DNA of 64,000 nt. It comes from Chlorops oryzae (lineage: Eukaryota; Arthropoda; Insecta; Diptera; Chloropidae). This document shows positions 37,156 to 48,212 of the stretch, one piece after another. Position numbers and translations under genes: made by a program. Numbering within the stretch: the first letter of the stretch is position 1; each line of letters starts with the position of its first letter. The notes under the pieces were generated by a model that was given only the letters and a program-made list of their open reading frames with translations, did not search any database and had not been told where the DNA came from. Where the stretch lies: the NCBI GenBank assembly GCA_020466095.1, contig CM035809.1:27972063-28036062 (forward strand), written 5' to 3'.

Positions 37156-38488
37156 GAGTGTATTCAAATTTGTTAGGTAGGACTCTCTGTGCGCACCACA
37201 GTGCACAGTAGTCTCAGTCTCCTTTGCGCTAGATAGTTCAACTGGAATAGTATTTCTTTTGCTCATGTTGAAGAGGGGCAAAACTGATAAATGTAGCTAA
37301 TCAATGAAAATAATTAGAATCTATATATAGAATATGTGTGTACTAAAAATATTCAATACTCATAGCATCGTTTGAACAAAGAAATATTTGTACTTACGCT
37401 AACCAATATTTGTTAATCAATATTCTTCGAGAATACCTAAATCATGATACATTATATTAAATAGAAAATTTTATTTATGCGTTGAGGAATAGATTCATCT
37501 CAACTCATTCCATCCGGAAGAATGTGATTTGGAAGACAGTCTTATAGCTTATAGTATTCTTTGAGGATCAACTTAGATCAGCAGGGCTGGGCATGATAGC
37601 TCCATGGAGCTGTGAGAGTAAAAACTTGTGTAGCAACACAAAAAGCAGCGACGGAGAAGAGAACGAAAAAGTTGTCAGTGAGAGAAAATTAACCAATCAG
37701 AAAAGCCTTTAGGTACATTCTAAAAATTCTGATCTTAGATCAGTGATTCTTCACGCCATACATCATTTGATGGCGCTCATTTCACACGTATTGCTTACGC
37801 TCTTTGTTCAGTCGGTAGCAAGAGGCCGACGAAACAACATCGCGCGCATCTGTATAGCGTTTTCGTTTCACTGCATAGAAGAATTAATGGAAAAATTTTT
37901 TTTTGAGCGCCCGCTGTTTTCTCCCTCACACAGTCTCACGGCCAATTTTGAACATCACTGACCTAGATACAGATTTCCTTCTCTACAGAACATTCTCTTT
38001 TATTTTTCTATTTCATTTTCACAAAAGCAAATGCCTCTAGAATAAGGACTTTTTTCACGTTTAATATGGTTAGGATTTCATTGTAAGCGGTTGCACAGAA
38101 TGGGGAAAACGTTTACCCTTATCTTACACTAGCTTACAAATTATTTATTTTATATTTTTTCAGGATCTCTAAATGCACTTTTCATATGAACTTGATTGAT
38201 CTTAGAGAAAAGAGATGCAGCTTTTCCGAGCAGATCACGACAATTCATCGTCCGATTTGAACAAATTTACGCTTAAAGTAAAGAAAAGTAACTACACTGA
38301 AACTTTTTCTTCATAGTTTTAAGATGGGGGAAAAATTATATAAATTCTGGAGATCCTGTATAGGGGCCGTCCCAAGTTCTGTCAGAAAAGAAAACCTTCA
38401 TATAAAAAACGCTTCAGAAATGAATCAGAAATTTTCTAACAGAACTGGAGATAGCCCCTTAAAGATGATTCCTAGCCAAACAAAATAA
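37156..38488. other. Non-coding, with one ~90 bp inverted-repeat element
   Basis: At 38368-38460, GGGGCCGTCCCAAGTTCTGT is mirrored by an imperfect complement ending TAGCCCCTTA, a probable small MITE. Nothing else supported. Confidence 0.45.
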
Positions 38489-38645
38489 TAGGGGTATTCA
38501 CAAAGGCGTCGGAAAATCGGAAATTTTTAACTGCCCAAAAAGTTGTGCAGGATACAAAAAAAAGTTTACCAAATTTTTAAGAAGTCGCAATTTTCCGATT
38601 TTGCGACTGTCCAACGTTTTTAGCACACCTTTGTGAATACCCCTA
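38489..38645. mobile_element. MITE, GGGGTATTCACAAAG family, copy 2
   Basis: TAGGGGTATTCACAAAGGCG at the left and TTTGTGAATACCCCTA at the right; interior aligns with 34703-34874. Confidence 0.8.
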
Positions 38646-38964
38646 ATATAATAGTTTTCAAAATCTTTTAAAAAAAAATTCAAAAAATTATTAAGGCAAT
38701 TCAAAAAGTCTTCTAAAATCGCTTTTAAATTATTATTATAGATTTATTTTTGAGCTAAAAATACTCGTTTTACGTGGGGATTAATTTAAAACCGATGTTA
38801 GAAATAATATCAATTTTTTTATAATATTTATTTTTGGTTTTGAAGGCCAAAATCCATAAGAAGAGTGCATTTAGATGTCCTGGGAAAAAATGCTGTAAGC
38901 TAGTGTTATTAATCATTAATTCTAATTAGTTTTTTTTTGTTGCATTTTTTCAACAATGTTCAGT

Positions 38965-39158
38965 GATGGCTGGTTTCCAATAGTGCAGGAGTTACGTATA
39001 CTACGCAGCAATTGCTGAAAATATTCGACACACGCAAACATATGAAACCAGATTCAATGAACTTTTGATTGCATTTGATTCGATTTGCTTAAATGTATTG
39101 AATATTTGCAGAAATCGCTGCACAGGTACTCCTCTCGCGCTATTGGAAACCAGGCATA
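38965..39158. mobile_element. MITE, ATGCCTGGTTTCC family, copy 1
   Basis: TGGCTGGTTTCCAATAGTGC at the left is mirrored by GCGCTATTGGAAACCAGGCA at the right. The interior 'tgttgaatatttgcag' is shared with the copy at 41556-41735. Confidence 0.7.
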
Positions 39159-39616
39159 AGTCTCAAAGAAATGCTGGACTTTTCCTTATATTTTTATTTT
39201 ATTCTCGGAATGGTATTGCCTTCCTATCGAATATTTACGAGGATTAAAATTACCTAAATGAAATCAAGAATGTTCTTAGCTTATGTGAGGTTTTAGCTAG
39301 TTGAAAACATCAATCATTCCTATTTGAATCCATATGAAAGATATGTTTGTTTACAAAACAGAACAGCTGATATGAACTTTTCAGTGATGTAGAAAAAATT
39401 TTAGCTCGCTACTACTACTTATTTTTCGAACTCCTCTCTTGAAAAGGGCACAGTATTGCATAATCTTTCATCAAAACCTAAAAGGTTGTATACTAAAAAG
39501 AAAACATTAAAAAATTTCAACGCAAGAATGCTTAGTTACAAAATTGAGTGAGTACTCAAAACATTCTAGCATCACTAATTCGGTTGTTGCTGGGAGTGCC
39601 ACATATAGTAATATAT

Positions 39617-39918
39617 GGTAGAAACACTCACGCACTGCGCTGCAAGTGCCATCTGTCACATAGAAATCAAAATGTATGAAAGCAAACACTCAAAAAATTA
39701 GCATGGCATAGCGTTCAAAAGATTTTAGATTTCTACGCTTATTTGACAGCTGTAGTGCTGCCATTGTTTGGAGACTTGCACTGAGACTTACATTGTTTGG
39801 AGAGCTGCCCTTTCTAGTTCATTTCCATATTATTTTGCTGTGCGTCACTGTTTACTACAAATTTTCTCTATGCCATGCCATGCTATGCCATGTGCCGCAG
39901 TGCGTGAGTGTTTCTACC
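39617..39918. mobile_element. MITE, GGTAGAAACACTCACGC family, copy 1
   Basis: GGTAGAAACACTCACGCACT at the left and AGTGCGTGAGTGTTTCTACC at the right. A second copy (inverted, right end lost) is at 52889-53205, inside an intron of the 12-exon zinc-finger gene. Confidence 0.8.
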
Positions 39919-40831
39919 TTAAGAATAAGGCTGCCAACTGTCTTAGAAAAACCTTGTTGTGAGTACTGAAAAATCTCATTAGTTCAGATGTACATTCTTC
40001 AAAGCTCGATAGAAATTTTTTAAGCATTTCAGTTTAAAAAAAAAAAAACTATTTTTAAGAACGACACAAACACAAACACGAACAAAGAAAATTACTGCTG
40101 ATATTAACCTCTTCCAACTGAAGGCAGCTCTTTTGGTATTTAACACATTAAATTTATTGAAATCGAGATGAAGAAATACCAAAAAAAATAAATAAATAAA
40201 ACTATTTAATATTCAAAACATACTTATTAAAAAAAAAAACGTTAAAGAAAACGCATTGCAAAATGCTCCATTTTAAAATTTATACTACAACAAAAAACTC
40301 AAGCATTTAAGCCGCCATTTTTTAAAAGGTTTTGAATGTTTTTTTTTTACTATAAAACATGATGGATAAATTTAATACAATTATATGCATGCATTACCAG
40401 GTAATTGACTTCGATTGTTGTGCTTCTTTGCTGTGTGCTCTCCTCACATTGACCTTAATGAGAAAGAAATAAAGGAACCCAAAATTATAGTCGTTTGTGG
40501 GAAAAGTGTTTCAGTGTTGTGAATCGAATTGAATTTTCCAGTTTTTTAATTGCCTTTTCCCTCCCCCCTCAAGAAATAAATATAAGCGCATTTATCATAG
40601 AAAGAATTTATATAAATTATATATCTACATAAAAATACATAGTCTGTTACTGCAAGACGATTTAATTGCAATATAAATACACTTTAAAAAATCCGATTGA
40701 ATAGAACAAATTTATGTGTAGATACTTAAAAGTTAATTCAATAATCAAACACAAATACATATATGTGTACTTTATATATATATATATTCATATAGCAAAG
40801 AAGACAGAAGAGACATATTGTAAAAAGTTCA
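39919..40831. other. AT-rich spacer
   Basis: No gene or repeat recognised beyond poly-A runs and (TA)n near 40775-40788. Confidence 0.5.
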
Positions 40832-41063
40832 TATATAACTATATATGTCACTCGGGAGCCGTTTCCATTTTGGCTCTTTTCACCACGGTCTTGGGTACCC
40901 ACCATGGTCTTGGGTACCCACCAAAATGAGCATTTTTCACTTAGGTACCCACCAAAAGTATTTCCCTCTCGCTCTTCTTTTGCCTGGCGAGTAACATCTC
41001 TTTCCAACTGGCGCGAAACGTCCCGCGTAATATCTCTGAGAGTGACATATATTGTTATATATG
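40832..41063. mobile_element. ~232 bp MITE with TATATAAC ends, copy 2
   Basis: About 85-90% identical by eye to 6183-6419, with the same TATATAACTATATATGTCAC start and the mirrored end. It shows fewer differences from a clean inverted repeat than copy 1. Confidence 0.75.
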
Positions 41064-41555
41064 GTAGAGTGTATCGTGCAGTGAACCTCGATATTATTTA
41101 TTTTTCCAGCAAGCAGAAGAAAAGAATTTCTTAATACGATTCCATTTGAGGCTCATTTAGAATAAATATTTCTTTCAGTGCTCACGATAAAATCGCTTCG
41201 ATTTATGTATTACTTGGAAAAGAATTGCTTAAAATTTAAACAAGTTGTCATTTCAAGAAAAATTTTTGGTTAAAAATTCAACCGAAAACCCCCTATCGGG
41301 AAAAGTAATTCAATATCGAAATTGAAGTGATTAAATCCCCTTTTTCCTAGATTGAGATGGAAATTGAATTACTTTATTAGAGAATGCATATCGCCAGTTA
41401 GATCATGAGGTAATTCAAATTCCTCCTCAATCTAGAGAAAGGTAAATCACATCCGTTCGGGGAATTGAATTCGCCGGGAAAGGGAAAATAATCACATACA
41501 AGTATAAATTTGAATAAATCCCTCAGTTTGGCATTACTGCAATTGTGCCAAAATA

Positions 41556-41735
41556 ATGCCTGGTCTCCAAAAGTGCGCATCATTTCGTGTAAACATTTAA
41601 CAGATACAAATTCATATGTACAAAAAATTACCATCCAAAGCGTAGTTGATTGAAACTGATTCCATATGCTTGTTTGTGTTGAATATTTGCAGGAATTAAT
41701 GCTCAGAGAATCGTGCGCTATTGGAAACCAGGCAT
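41556..41735. mobile_element. MITE, ATGCCTGGTTTCC family, copy 2
   Basis: ATGCCTGGTCTCCAA at the left and GCGCTATTGGAAACCAGGCA at the right, 180 bp. A single left end of the same family (ATGCCTGGTTCCCAATAGC) survives at 46979-46998 next to retrotransposon debris. Confidence 0.75.
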
Positions 41736-42353
41736 AAAAATGAAAACAGCGTTGCCACCTCATAGATTAATTGCTGTATTCTGATATTCCTATAACGGTT
41801 TTTTTTTTGTTTTAGTGGGCACAAAATGTTAAGTTGTCATTAGACTTCATACACGTTGTTTTTTTTTTTCACTAGAAATTCATCTCGAATCAATACGACG
41901 GTTTTCTTATAGGTATTTATTGAAGTCAACGTAAATAATATTGTTAAAAAATTTTATCTAAGAGAATAAAACTCAGTATAGGTTAATAAGATCCTCTATA
42001 AATTTGGGGTATTTACAGTGTTTATGTGTATTGTGAACAAAAACTACAATAAGATATGAAAATATACATATATATGGAAATAAATTTTTACTCTTTAATG
42101 AACGTTCATCATCAAGTCCCGCCAATGAAATAGTAATTGAAATATTTACTTATATATTTTTGTTCTCTGATTTTCTTTTTTTTTTATGTTCGCTCTTACG
42201 TTCATAATGAAATGCGTTCAACCACAAAAAAAAACACGACCACCGCCGCCAATGCACACATTACACCGAAATCAAAACATCGGTCCAAAAACACCAACAC
42301 ACACGCAATCAATTTATACACATCCAAAAATATACGCCCTGCAAATCATGCAG
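41736..42353. other. Probable intron end with a long AG-free zone
   Basis: A pyrimidine tract (about 42170-42184) is followed by ~165 bp without any AG dinucleotide until CATGCAG at 42353. Such AG exclusion zones mark introns whose branch point lies far from the 3' splice site, and it points to 42354 as the exon start. Confidence 0.5.
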
Positions 42354-44095
42354 ATTGCTCGTCCAGTTTCGGCAACCGCAGCTGCAGCAGCAGCAACAAC
42401 AACAACGACCGCACGTGAAACGGTGCAAGACGATTTTGGTAATCTATTGTGGCAACAGGAGGCAACCGAATTCATCGAGAAGTACCCGATTCAAAGGCGC
42501 CAACGGCCGAACATTTTGCGTCCCAGTGTTTCGGCCGGTGCGTTGAACAAGAAGCATGCAGCAATCGCAATAAACAAACGCTCCAGTGGCAGTGAATTGC
42601 TAACAACACAACAGAGACATCAACGTGATTTATTCAGCGGCGATTTGGGCATACCCGAAATACGTACACACGTCGGCAGTGTCGTCCACACATTCGAGAC
42701 GATGGCGCTGCAACGGCAACGCGAAGCGGCCGAGGCTGCTGCAGCAGCAGAACGCGATCACGATCACCGACAACGGCAGCGTGATCATCAATTGCAACAA
42801 TTGAGTAAGTATGGCAACGCGAATGTGCTGCCACATGGTTCGAAAAGCAAAAAAAAATATCACCAACTCAAAAAAAAATCGCACGAAAATCGCCAAAAAT
42901 TCATACAACTCAGCCAAAGCCAACACAAACACCAACAACATCATAACTACCATAATTATCATAATCATGAGCAAAATCAACTAACCGATTCCCTGACACA
43001 GCGCACGAATACTCGTAGTTCAAGTGCTCAGACACTTGCTGCACACATCGCAAACGCATTGTTAGCAAGTCCCTTTAATCTGAGGCAACAGCATCGCAGT
43101 ACCGAGAGCCTGATGCAGTCGCAGCCGCAGCAGCAGCAATCAACGGATTTTATTTCACCATACGGAAATGTTAACGATGACTACCGCAAGAACCTTTTCG
43201 GTACGCTAACCTCATCACGTAGTGCTGCATCAAAAGTTGTTGAATCGAAAGAACAAACGAGCGGTAATGTTGATTACGGTGAGGGAGGAGGAGCAGGTCC
43301 TGCCTGCGATACTGATGAAGCGATTTTAGTGAATGCAGCTTTTGATGAGATTTTCGCTGGCTATAGTGGCGGAGATGATGATGACGATGGCTTAAGTGTT
43401 AATGCCGATGATGACCAGAACAATGATGAGCAATTCGTGAGCTTAGGCAATTTAGATGATGAGATCTTTAGGCCAATCAGTTCAACGAATAGCATAAATA
43501 ACGTTGGCACTACACCAAAACATTATTTGGATATCAAGCGTAAAAAGGCACCAGCTCCACAGCCGCCGCCGGCGCCACCAAACGGAGATTCTTCAAAAAA
43601 AGACACGTTGGCAGCACAAAAACGACGCTCAACAACATTGACCGATTTGTTCGAACGTCTCCGGACGACACAACAAAATAAACATCAACTTTCCAAAGTA
43701 CCTTCCGACACTTTGCTTAAAACAGATGAAATTTCTTCAAGAAAATTCCTCCAATCTTCATAAATTTCCCGCTCAATTCGATTTGCACCGTGAGGTCGAA
43801 GGTGCAGAGGCCGCTTCATGTGGCAACGCCACCACTGTGGACGAAAGGGATTTTTTACGTGGCTCGACTTTAAGTCAATCGTTCGTGCATCAAATCAAAA
43901 ATAACCGTTCAACAAAGAAGCAGGCCACACCACCAGCACCACCAGCACCACCACCGAAGCCGAAAAAATCATCGCCAAAAAAATCCCCATCGAGTTTAGT
44001 CCTTGGTATTAGTCCTGTTCGTGGTTTGCTCTTATTCCCGAAGCGTTCGAAATCCTCAAGTGAACTTCTGCTCGATGATTTGAATGTTCAGATTC
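42354..44095 (+). CDS. Large coding exon of an unrecognised proline- and Gln-rich protein
   Basis: Reading starts after CATGCAG in the frame IARPVSATAAAA and stays open to 43763. Features in order: poly-Ala/Thr; a complex stretch (DDFGNLLWQQEATEFIEKYP); Ala/Glu/Arg helix with GLN/HIS runs; an acidic stretch (GGDDDDDGLSVNADDDQNND); and KKAPAPQPPPAPP. At about 43730-43760 the coding-like frame shifts by one: the new frame continues with a polyproline stretch (ATPPAPPAPPPKPKKS) and SKSSSELLLDDLNVQI, ending at a good 5' splice site (ATTC|GTAAGTAT) at 44095/44096. The short run beyond to 44229 is then intron. The proline stretches could bind SH3 or profilin-type domains, as in actin/Rho adaptors, but no catalytic domain is seen and I cannot name it. 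Whether it belongs with the exon at 35577 is unknown. Confidence 0.65.
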
Positions 44096-44519
44096 GTAAG
44101 TATTACCATGATCATCAAAAGAGCGAGACAACAATTCCACATAATGCTCAGATGTTCCGAGCTAGCAATACATCTTCAGGGTCCAGATGCCAGATGGATC
44201 GATATAGCCATATTGGGCGACAGCGCTGAAATTTAATTAATTCAAATTTTTGTCATTTTCATTACAAATTTTTCACATTCAATTCCATATTTCCACTAGC
44301 AAATTCTATTCGCCATATTTTTCACCCACCAAGTCCTTCAGACTTTGCTCGTTCGAAGCTGAGAGCAGCCATCACAGCTCGTCACCTGCATATAAGGATC
44401 ACTCGTCGTAAGCGTACTCCATAGGTATCAGTTCAGCCATTCCGAGAGTCTCATTCGAGCTTTGGAAACCGAACGATCACATCATCTGATTTTAGCTAGT
44501 GATCAAATTGAGTGCGAAA
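44096..44519. other. Probable intron start
   Basis: Follows the GTAAGTAT donor. No other feature seen. Confidence 0.4.
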
Positions 44520-44690
44520 TGAGTCCGAAATGAGTCCGGAATGAGTCCGAAATGAGTCCGAAATATATGAGAAATAAGAAGCTCACAAATATGAGTCCGA
44601 AATGAGTCCAAATGAGTCCGAAATGAGTCCGAAATATATGAGAAATAAGAAGCTCACAAATATGAGTTCCGAAATTAGTCTAAAAAAATA
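44520..44690. repeat. Tandem AAATGAGTCCG repeat in a duplicated ~84 bp block
   Basis: 11-bp units AAATGAGTCCG occur in two clusters, each followed by 'tatatgagaaataagaagctcacaaatatg', so an ~84 bp block that itself contains the short repeat is duplicated in tandem. Confidence 0.85.
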
Positions 44691-44702
44691 TGTGTAAAAT
44701 AA

Positions 44703-44831
44703 TAGTGGGACTCATGCAGCTTCGCAAATTTTGGGAAATGAGCAATTTGTCACACAACTGTCAAAATTTATATGAAAATTTACGATGGGAAAAGTTGCGA
44801 AGTCATTTGCGAAGCTGCATGAGTACCACTA
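44703..44831. mobile_element. MITE, GTGG-CATGCAGCTTCGC family, copy 1
   Basis: TAGTGGGACTCATGCAGCTT and its complement ending GTACCACTA. The closest relative is at 53591-53716 in an intron of the 12-exon gene; 45594-45888 has related but distinct ends. Confidence 0.8.
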
Positions 44832-45593
44832 ATGACTCATTCGATTTATGAAACGAACTCATATTGGGCGACCTGCGCTAGAGGAGAGATACGGTCTTTA
44901 AGACACGTTCATTGCGAGTGCTCCGACTCCGAATCAGGACTCCGAATATTTGTTGGACTAAAAAAAAAAAACTAAAATTTGTCCCATTCACTTGCAATCT
45001 GTTAATAACACTAGAGCTTACAGCATTTTTTATATTAAAAGTTGTTCTAAATGCACTTTTTTTATGGACTTTGGCCTTCTGAATACTAAAAGCAAATTAA
45101 ACATTTAAAACTTATCACAAAAATACGTTGCATACTTTAGGGTTTAAATGTTTAGTTTCCCAGCAGGCAAATATGTCCAGCAGGACAAAAACATTAGTGA
45201 TTTCCCTGGATCATACAGGTGAACATTTTCATGCATGCCAAATTGGGGGACATGTCATCGTGGAGGGATGCTGTTCATGTTCTTGAATCTAATTGGCTAC
45301 TGAAATTTAAATAAGGTTCGATCCCTGGGTCTTGTTGGGCGTCACTTGTGACTTTTTCTTATCCCACGATGACAAAGTCACCCAGGAAGTCCCTGTCAGT
45401 TCGTGTACAAAAGAATTTTTCCTGATCGAATTGGAAAAAAAAATCGTCCTTTCTAAAAACACTGGGAAGGGAAAATAAAAGGCGCAAGAATTTCGAACAT
45501 TTTTAAGAGGTCATCAAATTCTTTTCTTTTTTCGCAAAGAAAATTCTCTAGGGAAAGAATTCCCAGGGAATATTCATTGCGAATAGCGCTCAA
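44832..45593. other. Spacer with a B-box-like motif
   Basis: GGTTCGATCCCTGG at about 45317 resembles a tRNA B-box, but no A-box is evident. Otherwise featureless. Confidence 0.35.
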
Positions 45594-45888
45594 TAGTGGT
45601 ATTCAAGCAGGTACGCAAAATTTGAGCCCTCGGAAATTTCGCGAGCTCGCAAATTATTTTGTATGAAAAATAGTTTCCGCAGCCTCGCAAATTTTGCACG
45701 GCTACTGTGATGCGCAAAATATGCGCGATGTGTGCTTCTCCTTCTTTCACCAAGGCAAACATTGAAACCAGCTGTTTTCGCAAAATTTTTACACACGCTT
45801 TGCATAGGGGTCGTTCAAGCAAAAGTTCAAAATTTCCGCGCGCAAAATTTGCACCTAGCTATTTCCGAGCCTGCTTGAATACCACTAA
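45594..45888. mobile_element. MITE, TAGTGGTATTCAAGCAGG ends
   Basis: TAGTGGTATTCAAGCAGG and CCTGCTTGAATACCACTA are perfect inverted ends of a 295 bp element. Internal 'cgcaaaattt' blocks repeat in both orientations. Confidence 0.8.
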
Positions 45889-46767
45889 TACATCTTTCGT
45901 GTTTAGAAGGCCAAAGTCCATAAGAAAAGTGCATCTAGATTCTAGATCTCCTGGTTAAAAAAAAATTAATTATATGAAAACTAGTGTAATAAGTTCTAAC
46001 AAAACTACAAAGAGATTCTAGAAAGTTCATTTAAAATACAATAAATTAAAATCTCATTTTTTTTTTTTTAAAAAGGTTGATTTTATGTGAATAAAATTAA
46101 AATAATACATATTCATGTTAATTTAAAATAATATTCCACATTATTTAGAGTACAATGTGTCATTTGAAAAAATAACGACTGATTTCTTAGATATGAATTA
46201 AGTTGAGAGTGGCCATTTCTTAAAATTTATTTCTTAATTTATTACCAGAGCCAACCTATTTATAGTGGAAGACAACATCGTCAGCGTACATACTTATATG
46301 TATATAAATATCTTCTCAAGGAGTCGCTATCCTGAAAGTGTTCTTGGTTTGTTTTTCGTTGTTGCCTATCTTCGCAATTCAAGGCATCATCACCCAGCGA
46401 GGCAATGAATACCCCATGCTTTTCTACACAGTGCAGTTTAATTAAAAAATAAGGCCACTCGTTAGTGTTTATAAAAACAAAATAAAAATTGTTCTTGTTG
46501 TACAAACAAACAAACAAACAAAAAAATAAACTAAATTTAAGATCCAAAAAGTAGAAATATACATTATAATAGGTACAAACTGTAAATAAAATGCGAGAAT
46601 TATTAAAAACGATGATAAAAAATATAAATGTATTCAAGATTAGAAACTAAAAATTTTGTGCATGCAATAAAACTAATAAAATTCCGCTTCTTGTTCGTTT
46701 TCTTCTTTCAAATGAGGGTGAGTAGAAAAAAATTTATAATTTTATTTAATACGAATTGAAAAATAAA
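45889..46767. other. AT-rich spacer
   Basis: A short (CAAA)n tract lies near 46503-46522. No gene seen. Confidence 0.5.
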
Positions 46768-46937
46768 AGGGGTATTCACAAAGGCGTGTTAAAAACGTTG
46801 GAAAGTCGAAAAATCGGAAAATTGCGACATCTTAAAATATTTTTAAACTGTTTTTGTATCTTGCACAACTTTTTAAGCAGTTCAAATTTTCCGATTTTCC
46901 GTCTTTCCTATTTTCCGACGCCTTTGTGAATACCCCC
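46768..46937. mobile_element. MITE, GGGGTATTCACAAAG family, copy 3
   Basis: AGGGGTATTCACAAAGGCGT at the left and CGCCTTTGTGAATACCCC at the right, orientation reversed internally relative to the other two copies. Confidence 0.8.
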
Positions 46938-47039
46938 ATAGACTAAAAGAAAAAATAATTTCAGGAGGGTTTGAACTTATGCCTGGTTCCCAATAGCAAT
47001 TCGTGAAATTATTTAAAACATGCAAATATATGGCACCAA

Positions 47040-47690
47040 CGGGGAATTCAACGTCCTGCTCCAATTCGACAAGGGTTCACAATTCTGGTATACAGATGGA
47101 TCCAAACTTGAAGACGGCAACAGAGGAGCGGGCATCCTGGGTTCCTAGGTTCCAAAAAGCCTTCCCAATGGGCCATTACCCAACCGTCTTTCAGGCAGAA
47201 CTATATGAGATACAGATCTGTGTCCGGGAATGTCTAAAAAGGAAGGCCAAAGGGGACAGTTATCCATATACTGTCTGATAGTCAAGCTGCTCTACTCGCT
47301 CTCAGATCTGCATACGTCAAAGCTGCACTGATAGACAACTGGCTCATAGTTCTGTTCTGAATGAACTCAGCAACCACAACAAAGTGACGCTGTGGTGGGT
47401 TCCAGGACATGAAGGGCACGAGGGCAACGAAAAAGCTGACTGCCTCGCTAAACGAGGAGCTCAAAGGTGTTTCATATAGGGCCCGAACCCTTCTGTACTT
47501 TACAAAGACCTCATAGTACAGAACTACTTCGGAATTGGGTACAAAGATGATTTAAAGCATCCTGGAACGAAAAAGTCTCAAAAAGACTACTTTGCCTCGG
47601 TAGAGAGGATTTAAAAACTCTCACCGAATACCTGACAGGGCACTGCAAATTGAGATATCATCTCAAAAACAAAGGCCTTTCAAAGGCACT
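47040..47690 (+). pseudogene. Non-LTR retrotransposon RNase H domain, decayed
   Basis: Pieces of an RNase H domain can be read across frames: FWYTDGSKLEDGNRGAG, then FQAELYEIQICVRECLK, SDSQAALLALRSAYVK, and WWVPGHEGHEGNEKADCLAK. These are the acidic-motif blocks (D, E, D, D) of RNase H as found at the 3' end of I/Jockey/R1-group LINE pol genes. A following segment, LKTLTEYLTGHCKLRYHL, matches the conserved region after RNase H. Several frameshifts and stops break it, so it is a fossil. The single MITE end at 46979 lies just upstream. Confidence 0.85.
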
Positions 47691-47988
47691 AGCACAATGC
47701 CTCTTTTTGGATTTGCTTGGTAATTTGTGGGATGCCAGTTAGGACACCCAACGCATCTGTGGGACATATTCTCATTGCCCCATGTGATGCCGCCGCATAC
47801 CAACCTATGTAGTTTACCTAGTGGTCCTTTGTTTGACCTTTGGCCACCAGATAAGAGCATCATAGGTTATTATCGGTCTTATTATAGAAATATAAGACCA
47901 ATATGTCATAGGTACTCCTAAATAACTGGATTCATCGCAGAACAGTACTTGGTTTCCTGAGATGATGGGACTTTTAAGGTTAGTCTTA
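47691..47988. other. Spacer between retrotransposon fragments
   Basis: No feature seen. It may include leftover 3' sequence of the RNase H fragment. Confidence 0.35.
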
Positions 47989-48209
47989 CAGCCCGATTCT
48001 GAATATTCCCGGGGAATGAATTCCCCTTTTCTCGAGAGTAAACTTCTTCTTTTTCAAATATTTGGGGGAATAAATTTGATCTAGAATGGGTATTTGATCC
48101 ATACCCATAAATCTCCTTTCCCTATCTATTTAAAAAAGGAGAGTTTTAGTCTCAAGAAATGTAAATTCGGTGGGGAATTCGTTCCCCGGGAATATTCAGA
48201 ATCGGGCTG
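47989..48209. mobile_element. Harbinger-type MITE with perfect TTA duplication
   Basis: The 221 bp element begins CAGCCCGATTCTGAATATTC and ends with its complement ...AATCGGGCTG, flanked by TTA at 47986-47988 and 48210-48212. The 3-bp TTA duplication is the PIF/Harbinger signature. A 28-bp relative of its terminal repeat (24 of 28 identical) lies at 62056-62083 over the first codons of the HARBI1-like gene. Confidence 0.85.
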
Positions 48210-48212
48210 TTA

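Noticed and set aside
36841..37176. Arg-Ser-Ala repeat open frame
   Set aside because: Product of the 9-bp minisatellite after the real stop codon; all three frames are equally open.
47985..48212. Terminal repeat of the LINE fragment
   Set aside because: TTA duplications and inverted ends show an independent Harbinger-type MITE between two LINE pieces.
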